A stretch of DNA of 64,000 nt from Enterobacter sp. SA187 (GTDB taxonomy: Bacteria; Pseudomonadota; Gammaproteobacteria; Enterobacterales; Enterobacteriaceae), in assembly GCF_001888805.2 (NCBI RefSeq), contig NZ_CP019113.1:4154001-4218000 (forward strand), written 5' to 3'. Shown here piece by piece: positions 32,980 to 41,546 of the stretch. The stretch's first letter is position 1; each line of letters opens with the position of its first letter. Position numbers and translations under genes: made by a program. The notes beneath the pieces are model-generated. The model saw only the letters and a program-made list of their open reading frames with translations, was not told the DNA's origin and searched no databases.

Positions 32980-35900
32980 TCACTGCAACAATTTCTGCAT
33001 TATCGGCCCGATAGATTCAAAGGCGCGGGGAGAGATAATATCGACGTGGGCGCAGGGCTGCGGATAACACTCCAGCTCGCGTACCCAGGGCGACCAGGCG
33101 CGGGCGGGATCCATCCCTGATGGCCGCGTATGTTCGGCTACAAACAGCGTCGCTTTGCCGTCAAACGGCAGGCTGCGCGCGCTGGTGAGCAGGCGCACCG
33201 CGTCACCGTAGTTGCCTTCAATAGCGTTGAACAGCGCCGCCGACCCGCTCCCCTGCTGCGCGGCCAGAAACGCCTCCCGCTCGCGGTCGATTTCCGCCAG
33301 CACTTCCGGATCCAGCCCGTTGGCCTCTTTTTCCGCCCAGTTTTGCGTCTCCGGCGGCCAGGTGTCCAGCAGTCCCAGAAACGCCACCGCCTCGCCACGC
33401 TGGCGTAAGCGGGCGGCAATGCCCTGCGCCAGCGTACCGCCGAGGGAATAGCCGAACAGATAGTACGGGCCGTGCGGCTGACGCTCCAGCAGCGTGGCCA
33501 GATGATGCTCACACACCTCATCCAGAGTGGCGGCGGTCGCCATCGGACCATCCGGGCGCGGCGACTGAATACCGGTGATCGACCAGCGCGGAGGCAGATA
33601 GCGCGACAGCACGCTGAACTGCCAGGCAAAGCCCGACGCCGGATGGAAGCAGAACAGCGTTGGCCCGTCGCTTTCACGCAGCGGCAAAATCGTCTCATAC
33701 CCCAGACGCTGCGCCTGTTCGTCGTTATCGGCGTCAAGCAGCGCCGCCAGCGCGGTGACCGTCGAGGCCACCATGATCTGCCCCGGCGTCACCTGACGCC
33801 CACACTCCCGGCTGAGCAGCGCTGCCAACCGCATCGCCAGCAGCGAATGCCCGCCGAGGGCGAAGAAATCCGCCTCCGCGTCATTCACCTCACAGCCCAG
33901 CAGCTGGCTGAACGCCTGCGCCACGCGGATCTCACTGGCCGACTGCGGCGCGCGTCCGTGTGCTTTGGCGGTCAGTTCCGGCACCGGCAGCGCTTTGCGA
34001 TCCAGTTTGCCGTTGGCGCTCAGCGGCAGATCCGCCACCTGCACCAGCACTACCGGCACCATATGCGGCGGCAGACGCGCGCTGAGCTGCTCACGCAGCG
34101 CCTCGCGATCCAGCGGCAGGCCCGATTCGGAAACCAGGTAGCCCACCAGTTGCCGCGCGTCCCCGCCGCCGGTTGCAGCCTGATTGAGCACGCAGGCGTG
34201 GGCCACTGCCTGCGCCACGTCCGGCAGGCTCTGCATCACGCGATCGATTTCGCCAAGCTCAATACGCTGGCCGCGAATTTTCAGCTGATCGTCGCTGCGT
34301 CCGAGGTATTCCACCGCGCCGTTGTCCAGCCAGCGCGCCACATCCCCGGTGCGGTACATGCGCTCGCCCGGCGCAAAGGGATCGGCAATAAAGCGGCTGG
34401 CGGTGAGATCGGCGCGGCCCAGATAGCCCTGCGCCAGCTGAATGCCGGTGAGATAGAGATCCCCCGCCACGCCGGGCGGCACCGGCTGCATCATGGCGTC
34501 GAGAATGCGCAGGCCGGTATTCCACACCGGGAAGCCGATGGGCACGCTGTTGCCGCTGACGGCCGCCAGCGCCTCGCCGTGGGCCGGATACCAGCTGACA
34601 TCCACCGCCGCTTCCGTCGGACCGTACAGGTTATGTAGCGGCGCGCCGGTCAGTTGCTCCCATTCCCGACACAGATCTGCCGGTAAGGCTTCGCCGCTAC
34701 AGAACACCTGTTTCAGCGTGCGGCAGCTTGCGCGGGCCGTTTCCGGCGTCAGCGCGGCGACAAAGGCCGCCAGCATTGAGGGCACAAAGTGAGTGGTGGT
34801 CACGCCCCACTGCGCGAAGAAGTGTTGTAGCGCCTGCGGATCGCGGTGGGCGTCCGGCTCGGCCATCACCAGTTTCGCCCCGGCGATAAACGGCCAGAAG
34901 AATTCCCATACCGAGACGTCAAAACTGCACGGCGTTTTTTGCGCCACCACGTCATCGGCGCTCAGTGGATAAGCCGCCTGCATCCACAGCAAACGGTTGA
35001 CGATTGCCGTCTGCCCGACCATCACCCCTTTCGGGCGACCGGTGGAGCCGGAGGTGAAAATAATGTACGCCGTGTGTTCAGGACGCGAGAGATCAAGCCC
35101 CGGCGCGTCGCTCACCGGCAGCGGCGCGGTGTAACACAGGGTGTTGAGATGCGGCAGATCCGCAAAGCGCCCCTGCTGATCCGGGGCGGTGATCAGCAGC
35201 CGCGGACGGGCATCTTCCAGCATCATGCGCAGACGATCGTCAGGATAGCCGGTATCCAGCGGCAGCCAGGCGGCCCCCGCTTCAACGATGGCATGCAGCG
35301 CCAGCGTCAGGAATACCGAGCGCGGCAGCGCCACCGCCACGCTGTCGCCGGGCTGTACGCCCTGCTCGCGCAATAGTTGCGCCAGCGCAATCACCTGCTG
35401 GCGCATTTCACAATAACTGAATTGCCAGCGGGCGTCTGCCAGCGCGGGAGCATGCGGCGTTTTCAGCACCTGCGCCGCCACCAGCTGGCTGAGGGTGGTT
35501 TCCGGCAGCGTTCTGGTGGTATCGTTAATGCGCGCGATCTGCTCAAGCTCGTCGGGCGATATGAGCTGCGCATCGCCGCAGCGCAGATCCGGCGTGCCGG
35601 CAAACTGGCGCAACAGCGCGTCCAGCCGCGCGGCATGCGCGTTAAGCGTGCTTTCGTCGTAGCGCTGACGGTTCGCCAGCACCTCAATACTCAGACCGCC
35701 CTCCTCGTCCGGGATCAGGGCGATTTCCAGATCGTTCACCGGCCCGGTCGCCAGCGTATGAGTGCTGCCCGCCACGCCGTCCAGTTCCAGCTGATAATCA
35801 AACATTTTGACGTTCAACACCGGGCCGAACAGCGGCTCATCCCCCGCCGCGCGTCCGGCGTCGCGTACGATCTGCTCGGCGTCGTACCGCTGATGGCGGC

Positions 35901-36864
35901 GCATTTTTTTCAGGCTGGCGGCGAGTTTTTGCGCAAGCTCCGGCAGCGTGGCCTGCGCATCAATATTCACCGCCAGCGGCAGCACGTTCAGCACCGGGCC
36001 GGTGGCGGTCAGCGCCGCAGACCCCATACGGCGCATAAAAATAAAGCCCGCGGCATACTCCAGTCGTCCACACAGCCTTCCTAACCACAGCGCCACTAGC
36101 GCCAGCGCCAGATCGGCCCGCTGGCAGCCCGGCGCGCTGGCGGCAAGCCGCGAGAAGGCCTGGCGATCCAGGGTCTGTTTCAGGCGCAGAATGTCCGTGG
36201 TTGCGGCGCGACCCGGCAGCGGCGTGCCGGACAGGGATACCGGCGGCGGCAGCGTGCGCTTCACCTCGCCCCAGAATGCGCCGTCACGGGCATACGCCTC
36301 GCTGTCGCGGTAGCGCTGGTACTCGTCCACCACTTCCGCAAAGGGGGTAAAGGGCGATGGCGGCGTCGGCGCTCCGCTGCGCCAGGCGCGGTAAATGGCA
36401 GCGATCTGCCGGGTTATCGCCGGAAAACTGAAGCCATCCACCAGCAAATGGTGATAACGCTGATACCAGTACCAGCGATCCTCACCGATGCGGAACAGCG
36501 CGTGATGCACCAGCGGTTTTCCGCTGTCGACGCGCAGGTTTTGATCCAGATCCGCCTGCATCTGCGCCAGCGCGGCGCTGTGGGGACAGGCGGCATCACG
36601 CACATCAATAATGGACGGCGCGGCAAGGGTCAGCGCCTCATCAACATACTGGAACACCTCGCCGTTATCTTCCACAAAGCGCATACGCAGGGTATCGGCC
36701 TGCGTCATGCCGGTGGCAATCGCCTCGCAAAGCAGCGGGGCATCCAGCGCGGAGCTGGTAATGTCCACGTAATGCGCCACGCTCCAGGCGTTGGTCAGCG
36801 TGGAGAGTTTTTCAGCCATCCAGATCCCGGGCTGAGCGGCAACTAAGGGGAGTCGAGCGGACAT
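32980..36864 (-). CDS. entF: EntF, enterobactin nonribosomal peptide synthetase
   Basis: The 1294-residue four-domain NRPS activates serine, condenses it with the DHB carried on EntB and cyclises three DHB-Ser units. Condensation domain: HHLLVDG at 138-144. Adenylation domain: IIFTSGSTGRPKG and YRTGDVARW. Carrier domain: GGHSLL with the phosphopantetheine serine at 1007. Thioesterase: GYSLGG with Ser1140 and a C-terminal His1273. All key residues are present. It lies nine bases after the MbtH-like ybdZ within the fes-ybdZ-entF operon. Confidence 0.98.
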   Translation of the reverse strand: MSARLPLVAAQPGIWMAEKLSTLTNAWSVAHYVDITSSALDAPLLCEAIATGMTQADTLRMRFVEDNGEVFQYVDEALTLAAPSIIDVRDAACPHSAALAQMQADLDQNLRVDSGKPLVHHALFRIGEDRWYWYQRYHHLLVDGFSFPAITRQIAAIYRAWRSGAPTPPSPFTPFAEVVDEYQRYRDSEAYARDGAFWGEVKRTLPPPVSLSGTPLPGRAATTDILRLKQTLDRQAFSRLAASAPGCQRADLALALVALWLGRLCGRLEYAAGFIFMRRMGSAALTATGPVLNVLPLAVNIDAQATLPELAQKLAASLKKMRRHQRYDAEQIVRDAGRAAGDEPLFGPVLNVKMFDYQLELDGVAGSTHTLATGPVNDLEIALIPDEEGGLSIEVLANRQRYDESTLNAHAARLDALLRQFAGTPDLRCGDAQLISPDELEQIARINDTTRTLPETTLSQLVAAQVLKTPHAPALADARWQFSYCEMRQQVIALAQLLREQGVQPGDSVAVALPRSVFLTLALHAIVEAGAAWLPLDTGYPDDRLRMMLEDARPRLLITAPDQQGRFADLPHLNTLCYTAPLPVSDAPGLDLSRPEHTAYIIFTSGSTGRPKGVMVGQTAIVNRLLWMQAAYPLSADDVVAQKTPCSFDVSVWEFFWPFIAGAKLVMAEPDAHRDPQALQHFFAQWGVTTTHFVPSMLAAFVAALTPETARASCRTLKQVFCSGEALPADLCREWEQLTGAPLHNLYGPTEAAVDVSWYPAHGEALAAVSGNSVPIGFPVWNTGLRILDAMMQPVPPGVAGDLYLTGIQLAQGYLGRADLTASRFIADPFAPGERMYRTGDVARWLDNGAVEYLGRSDDQLKIRGQRIELGEIDRVMQSLPDVAQAVAHACVLNQAATGGGDARQLVGYLVSESGLPLDREALREQLSARLPPHMVPVVLVQVADLPLSANGKLDRKALPVPELTAKAHGRAPQSASEIRVAQAFSQLLGCEVNDAEADFFALGGHSLLAMRLAALLSRECGRQVTPGQIMVASTVTALAALLDADNDEQAQRLGYETILPLRESDGPTLFCFHPASGFAWQFSVLSRYLPPRWSITGIQSPRPDGPMATAATLDEVCEHHLATLLERQPHGPYYLFGYSLGGTLAQGIAARLRQRGEAVAFLGLLDTWPPETQNWAEKEANGLDPEVLAEIDREREAFLAAQQGSGSAALFNAIEGNYGDAVRLLTSARSLPFDGKATLFVAEHTRPSGMDPARAWSPWVRELECYPQPCAHVDIISPRAFESIGPIMQKLLQ

Positions 36865-36873
36865 GCGGGTTCC

Positions 36874-37077
36874 TCAGCGCGCGTGATGCGCAGGGGTTAG
36901 GGTCTGCCAGTGGGTGGTCAGCCAGGCGTTGCACGCGTCCTGCGGTTGCGGCTCGCAGATCACCTGCCAGCCCTCCGGCAGCGCGCACTGCTGCGGCCAC
37001 AGGCTGTATTGCTGCTGCGCATTTTGCAGAATATAAAAGTGTCCCTGTGCGTTATCGAAGGGATTACTGAATTCCAT
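36874..37077 (-). CDS. ybdZ: YbdZ, MbtH-like partner of EntF
   Basis: The 67-residue MbtH-like protein begins NPFDNAQGHFYILQN and has the conserved tryptophans in YSLWP, EGWQV and CNAWLTTHW. These proteins bind the NRPS adenylation domain and raise its activity or solubility. It sits between fes and entF, which matches its role as EntF partner. Confidence 0.96.
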   Translation of the reverse strand: MEFSNPFDNAQGHFYILQNAQQQYSLWPQQCALPEGWQVICEPQPQDACNAWLTTHWQTLTPAHHAR

Positions 37078-37101
37078 ACCAGGCTCCTGTGGGGTAACGG
37101 C

Positions 37102-38316
37102 TTATGGCGTGGCGGGGGACAGGGATTGCCAGAGGGCGATCAGCCCGGACGTCAGGCCGCCGCGCCAGCAAAGGGCATCGTGTCCGCCATCAACTTCACG
37201 CCACAGCAAGGTCTGCGGGGTGTACTGCAACAGGTTTAATAACGTCTGATTAGCGCGCCAGATCAGCGGCTCGCGCTTACCGGCTTCCAGCACGATGCGC
37301 AGTCCGCGGGCGTTCACATCGCCACGACGCAGCTGTTCAATAAGTTCGCCGTCCTGCTGCGCGCCGCGGTGCGGCCACCAGTAAGATCCCGACTGGCTCA
37401 GTATGCAGCCAAAGCGCTGCGGCCAGTGCAGCCCGGCGTAAAGCGCCGCCAGGCCGCCAAAACTTTGCCCGGCCACCAGCGTGCGTGCCGGATCAGCGCT
37501 GAAGGGCGTGCGGGCGTGGATCAGCGGCAGTAGTTCCTGCTGCACGGCCTGCCAGAAATCGGCATTACAGGGCAGTTCGCGGCTGCGGTGAGCGTTATCA
37601 ATCACGTCGATCAGCACATAGACGGCGGGCGGAAGCTGGCCGTCGCCGGTGAGCGCCGCCAGCGCGGGCCAGACGGGCATACTTTCCGCCCAGAACTGCC
37701 CGTCGAGCAGAATAGCCAGCGGCGTGTCACTGCTGACCGCCCCTGTGGTGTAGATCCACACCCGGCGGCGGTTGTTCAGCATCGCGCTGTGCCAGTGAAT
37801 ACATTCCGGCGGCGTAAATGGCGTGTCGGGGCGATCCCAGCCCGGCTGTAGCGGGGCCTGCGGCATTTCCAGCGCGGAAACCCCATGGCCGCGCCCGCCG
37901 CGCCAGGAATCCTTATTCAGCGGATCGGCGATCGCCTTTGGCAGCAACGTGCGCCAGCCTTCGCGCAGCGCGGCGCGATCCGGCGTCTGGCCTGCAAACA
38001 CCGCGGCGGAAAAATCGCTGTCGTTTTCACTGGGGATAAAACAGTAGCTCCCCCGCCAGCGGGCGGGCAGCGTCGTTTGCCAGCACCAAACATCGGTTCC
38101 GGCGAGGCGGCGCAGGGATTGCGGCGCGGACTGCTGATGATGGTCGGTAACGCCGGTGATATAGATCCAGACGTGGCGCACCGGCGAGGTGGCTTCGGTG
38201 CCTGCCGGATCGCGCCACCAGAAGGTGACCTGATACGCCTCTTCGCTTTCGCGACGCCATTCCGGCCCGTGCTTTGTACTCCACCAGGCGTCACTGCCCG
38301 TTACTTGCGTTGTCAC
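37102..38316 (-). CDS. fes: Fes, cytoplasmic enterobactin esterase
   Basis: The 404-residue enzyme hydrolyses the serine trilactone of ferric enterobactin so that iron can be released. An N-terminal Enterochelin_N domain (WYITGVTDHHQ-type segment) precedes an alpha/beta-hydrolase with GQSFGG (Ser285), VLEAGKREP and GGHDALCW (His379). GTG 38316 is preferred because it aligns with the E. coli start and has GGAG upstream; an earlier in-frame start at 38364 would run into the promoter. It has no signal peptide. It is divergent from fepA and heads fes-ybdZ-entF. Confidence 0.95.
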   Translation of the reverse strand: MTTQVTGSDAWWSTKHGPEWRRESEEAYQVTFWWRDPAGTEATSPVRHVWIYITGVTDHHQQSAPQSLRRLAGTDVWCWQTTLPARWRGSYCFIPSENDSDFSAAVFAGQTPDRAALREGWRTLLPKAIADPLNKDSWRGGRGHGVSALEMPQAPLQPGWDRPDTPFTPPECIHWHSAMLNNRRRVWIYTTGAVSSDTPLAILLDGQFWAESMPVWPALAALTGDGQLPPAVYVLIDVIDNAHRSRELPCNADFWQAVQQELLPLIHARTPFSADPARTLVAGQSFGGLAALYAGLHWPQRFGCILSQSGSYWWPHRGAQQDGELIEQLRRGDVNARGLRIVLEAGKREPLIWRANQTLLNLLQYTPQTLLWREVDGGHDALCWRGGLTSGLIALWQSLSPATP

Positions 38317-38381
38317 CGTTCTGCAACTCCAGGTTACCTGCGAAATATTGTTACAAGACAACAATTGTCGATAATATTATT

Positions 38382-38400
38382 GATAACTATTTTCATTTGC
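38382..38400. promoter_or_regulatory. Fur-box-like site between fes and fepA
   Basis: GATAACTATTTTCATTTGC matches 13 of 19 consensus positions and is nearly the sequence of the E. coli fepA-fes iron box. An overlapping GATAAT-type unit starts at 38370 (12 of 19). Both divergent units should be repressed by Fe-Fur. Confidence 0.82.
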
Positions 38401-38502
38401 AATAGCGTATTGGCGCGCGGCGGGATGCGCGTCTTTCACTCTATTCGGTTAGCCGTGCGCGTTTGCAGGATGCAGAGGCTGGCGACAAACTCAGGTAATA
38501 AC

Positions 38503-40737
38503 ATGAATAATAAATTTAATACCCTGGCCGTACTGGTTCATTTGGGTATCTCAGGGGTAGCACTGCCGGTGTATGCGGCAGAAACCAGCGACGACGACAC
38601 CATTGTGGTAACCGCCGCGCAGCAAAACTTACAGGCGCCGGGCGTGTCCACCATCACCGCCGATGAGATCCGCAAAAACCCGCCCGCGCGCGACGTATCA
38701 GAAATCATCCGCACCATGCCGGGCGTCAACCTTACCGGTAATGCCACCAGTGGCCAGCGCGGTAATAACCGCCAGATCGATATTCGCGGCATGGGCCCGG
38801 AAAATACCCTGATCCTGATCGACGGCAAACCGGTGACCAGCCGTAACTCGGTGCGTCTGGGGTGGCGCGGCGAGCGTGATACCCGCGGCGATACCGGCTG
38901 GGTGCCGCCGGAGATGATCGAACGCATCGAAGTGATCCGCGGTCCGGCGGCGGCGCGTTACGGTAACGGCGCGGCGGGCGGCGTGGTGAACATCATCACC
39001 AAACCGGTAAGCAGCGACTGGCACGGTTCCTGGAACACCTACCTGAACGCGCCGGAGCATAAAGACGAAGGCGCGACCAAACGCACCGACTTCAGCCTCA
39101 CCGGACCGCTGGGGGGCGATTTCAGCTTCCGCCTGGTGGGAAATCTGGATAAAACGCAGGCCGATGCCTGGGACATCAACAAAGGCCATCAGTCTGAACG
39201 CACCGGCATTTACAGCGACACTCTCGCCGCCGGACGCGAAGGGGTGGAAAACAAAAATATCAACGGTGTGCTGCGCTGGGACTTTGCGCCGATGAACTCG
39301 CTGGAGTTTGAGGCGGGCTACAGCCGCCAGAATAACCTCTACGCGGGGGACACGCAGAACACCAACAACGACAATAAAACCAATGGTCTGGTGAAAAAAT
39401 ACTACGGCAAAGAGACTAACCGTTTGTATCGCCAGAACTATGCCATCACCTGGAACGGCGGCTGGGAAAACGGCGTCACCACCAGCAACTGGGCGCAGTA
39501 CGAGCACACGCGCAACTCCCGTCTGGGCGAAGGGCTGGCCGGCGGCACGGAAGGCCTGTTCAACAGCGAGAAGTTCAGCGATATCGATCTGGCTGACGTG
39601 ACGCTGCACAGTGAAGTGAACATTCCCTTTGAGTATCTGTTCAACCAGAACCTGACAATTGGCACCGAATGGAACCAGCAGCGCATGAAGGATCTGGCGT
39701 CCAACACCCAGGCGCTGTCCGGCGGCGCGATCCCCGGCTACGACAGCACCGGCCGCAGCCCCTACTCCAGCGCGGAAATTTTCTCGCTGTTCGCCGAAGA
39801 CAATATGGAGCTGACCGACAGCACCATGCTGACGCCGGCGCTGCGCTTTGATCATCACACGGTGGTCGGCAATAACTGGAGCCCGTCGCTGAACCTCTCC
39901 CAGGGCCTGGGCGAAGACTTCACCCTGAAAATGGGTATCGCCCGCGCCTATAAAGCGCCGAGCCTGTATCAGACCAACCCGAACTATATTCTGTATAGCC
40001 GTGGACAGGGCTGCTACGCCAGTCCGGTCGGCACCGGCTGCTATATGCAGGGTAACGACGACATGAAGGCCGAGAACAGCATCAACAAAGAGATCGGCCT
40101 CGAATTTAAACGCGACGGCTGGCTGGCGGGCGTGACCTGGTTCCGCAACGATTACCGCAACAAAATCGAGGCGGGTTATGTCCCGGTCGGCCAGACCCAA
40201 CAGGGATCGCTGAAGACCGATATTTACCAGTGGGATAACGTGCCTAAAGCGGTGGTGGAAGGTCTGGAAGGGACGCTGAACGTGCCGGTGTCTGACGCCG
40301 TGACCTGGAGCAACAACCTCACGTATATGCTGCAAAGTAAGAATAAAGAGACCGGCGAGCGCCTGTCGATTATTCCGCAGTACACGCTCAACTCAACCCT
40401 GAGCTGGCAGGTGCGTGAAGATGTGTCGCTGCAATCCACCTTTACCTGGTACGGCAAGCAGCAGCCGAAGAAATTCAACTATAAGGGCGAGCGCACGACC
40501 GGCTCCGAAACCAACGAAGTCAGCCCGTACAGTATTGTCGGCCTGAGCGGGACCTGGGACGTGACCAAAAATGTCAGCCTGACCGGCGGGGTGAATAACC
40601 TGTTCGATAAACGTCACTGGCGCGCGGGCAATGCCCAGACCACCGGTGGTACTACGGGTTATATGTACGGCGCGGGCGCGGAAACCTTCAACGAGTCTGG
40701 CCGCACCTGGTTTATGGGCGTGAATACGCACTTCTGA
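38503..40737 (+). CDS. fepA: FepA, TonB-dependent ferric-enterobactin receptor
   Basis: The 744-residue outer-membrane protein has a signal peptide ending VYAAETS, a TonB box DDTIVV at the mature N terminus, a plug domain (DIRGMGPENTLILIDGKPV, then RIEVIRGPAAARYGNGAAGG) and a 22-strand barrel ending in the sorting residue F (VNTHF). It imports ferric enterobactin using TonB energy. ATG 38503 has AGG upstream; the frame remains open to 37885, but that stretch is antisense to fes. entD follows after a single REP. Confidence 0.97.
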   Translation: MNNKFNTLAVLVHLGISGVALPVYAAETSDDDTIVVTAAQQNLQAPGVSTITADEIRKNPPARDVSEIIRTMPGVNLTGNATSGQRGNNRQIDIRGMGPENTLILIDGKPVTSRNSVRLGWRGERDTRGDTGWVPPEMIERIEVIRGPAAARYGNGAAGGVVNIITKPVSSDWHGSWNTYLNAPEHKDEGATKRTDFSLTGPLGGDFSFRLVGNLDKTQADAWDINKGHQSERTGIYSDTLAAGREGVENKNINGVLRWDFAPMNSLEFEAGYSRQNNLYAGDTQNTNNDNKTNGLVKKYYGKETNRLYRQNYAITWNGGWENGVTTSNWAQYEHTRNSRLGEGLAGGTEGLFNSEKFSDIDLADVTLHSEVNIPFEYLFNQNLTIGTEWNQQRMKDLASNTQALSGGAIPGYDSTGRSPYSSAEIFSLFAEDNMELTDSTMLTPALRFDHHTVVGNNWSPSLNLSQGLGEDFTLKMGIARAYKAPSLYQTNPNYILYSRGQGCYASPVGTGCYMQGNDDMKAENSINKEIGLEFKRDGWLAGVTWFRNDYRNKIEAGYVPVGQTQQGSLKTDIYQWDNVPKAVVEGLEGTLNVPVSDAVTWSNNLTYMLQSKNKETGERLSIIPQYTLNSTLSWQVREDVSLQSTFTWYGKQQPKKFNYKGERTTGSETNEVSPYSIVGLSGTWDVTKNVSLTGGVNNLFDKRHWRAGNAQTTGGTTGYMYGAGAETFNESGRTWFMGVNTHF

Positions 40738-40749
40738 TATAGTCATAAT

Positions 40750-40780
40750 GCCCGGCGGCGCTTGCTTGCCGGGCCTACGA
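40750..40780. repeat. Single REP between fepA and entD
   Basis: GCCCGGCGGCGCTTGCTTGC followed by CGGGCCTACG forms one palindromic REP unit in the 57-base gap. It may moderate entD expression relative to fepA. Confidence 0.8.
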
Positions 40781-40794
40781 ACAGGGGATAAATA

Positions 40795-41430
40795 ATGGAT
40801 TATCATCACACCACACTCCCCCTCGCTGGCCTTACACTGCACCACATCGATTTCGATCCCGCCACCTGGCGCGACGCCGATCTGTTCTGGCTACCGCACC
40901 ATACACAGCTGCATCACACTTCACAAAAACGTCAGCGGGAACATCTGGCGGGCAGACTGGCGGCCTTTCACGCGCTGGGAGCGATCCCCGCCATTGGCGA
41001 CAATGGCGCGCCCTTATGGCCTCCGGGAGTGTTCGGCAGCATCAGCCACAGCGGCACCACCGCGCTGGCGGTGATCGCGACCCGGCCGGTGGGAGTGGAT
41101 ATTGAACGCTGCCTCGATGCGAAACTTTGCGCAGAACTGGCGGACAGTATTGTCGATGCGGATGAGCGCGCGCTGCTGACCGCCTCCGGCCTGCCCTTGC
41201 CCCTTGCGGTCACGCTGGCGTTTTCCGCCAAAGAGAGCCTGTATAAAGCTTTTTCCGCCCGCGCTCTGCCTTACCCCGGCTTTGCCAGCGCGCGGGTGAC
41301 GGCGCTGACCGACGCGCAACTCTCGCTCACCCTTTCCGCCCGCTTCTGCCCGGCGCTGGCCGGTGAAACCGTTACTGCGGGCTGGTGCGTGGCGCAGGAC
41401 GACGTCATCACCCTCTTATCACACAACTGA
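40795..41430 (+). CDS. entD: EntD, 4'-phosphopantetheinyl transferase
   Basis: The 211-residue Sfp-type enzyme transfers phosphopantetheine from CoA to the carrier serines of EntB and EntF, making them active. The Mg2+/CoA motifs PVGVDIERCLD (about residues 98-108) and FSAKESLYKAF are intact. It follows fepA in the same orientation, as in E. coli, and a hairpin follows its stop. Confidence 0.96.
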   Translation: MDYHHTTLPLAGLTLHHIDFDPATWRDADLFWLPHHTQLHHTSQKRQREHLAGRLAAFHALGAIPAIGDNGAPLWPPGVFGSISHSGTTALAVIATRPVGVDIERCLDAKLCAELADSIVDADERALLTASGLPLPLAVTLAFSAKESLYKAFSARALPYPGFASARVTALTDAQLSLTLSARFCPALAGETVTAGWCVAQDDVITLLSHN

Positions 41431-41432
41431 AC

Positions 41433-41457
41433 AGCTTATGCTTTTTCCGCATAAGCT
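41433..41457. terminator. Hairpin after entD
   Basis: AGCTTATGC and its exact complement GCATAAGCT enclose a seven-base loop, directly after the entD stop. No T run follows, so termination strength is uncertain. Confidence 0.45.
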
Positions 41458-41495
41458 AAGTCAAATTATGACTTTCAGGAAAATCTCATCCCCCC

Positions 41496-41529
41496 TAACG
41501 TAGCGGAACATAACAAACTCATTACGTTA
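41496..41529. promoter_or_regulatory. Spaced inverted repeat before the peptide/nickel-type ABC operon
   Basis: TAACGTA (41496-41502) and TACGTTA (41523-41529) are exact inverted copies with 20 bases between them, 18 bases before the binding-protein start. They could be paired operator half-sites or a leader stem. This is weak evidence. Confidence 0.3.
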
Positions 41530-41546
41530 CTTTACAGGGATTGCTC

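Noticed and set aside
37885..38502. Upstream extension of the fepA reading frame by 206 codons
   Set aside because: It is antisense to fes and crosses the Fur site; the signal peptide and RBS place the true start at 38503.
38698..40335. 545-codon minus-strand frame opposite fepA
   Set aside because: Antisense shadow of a strongly conserved gene; no recognisable domains or RBS.
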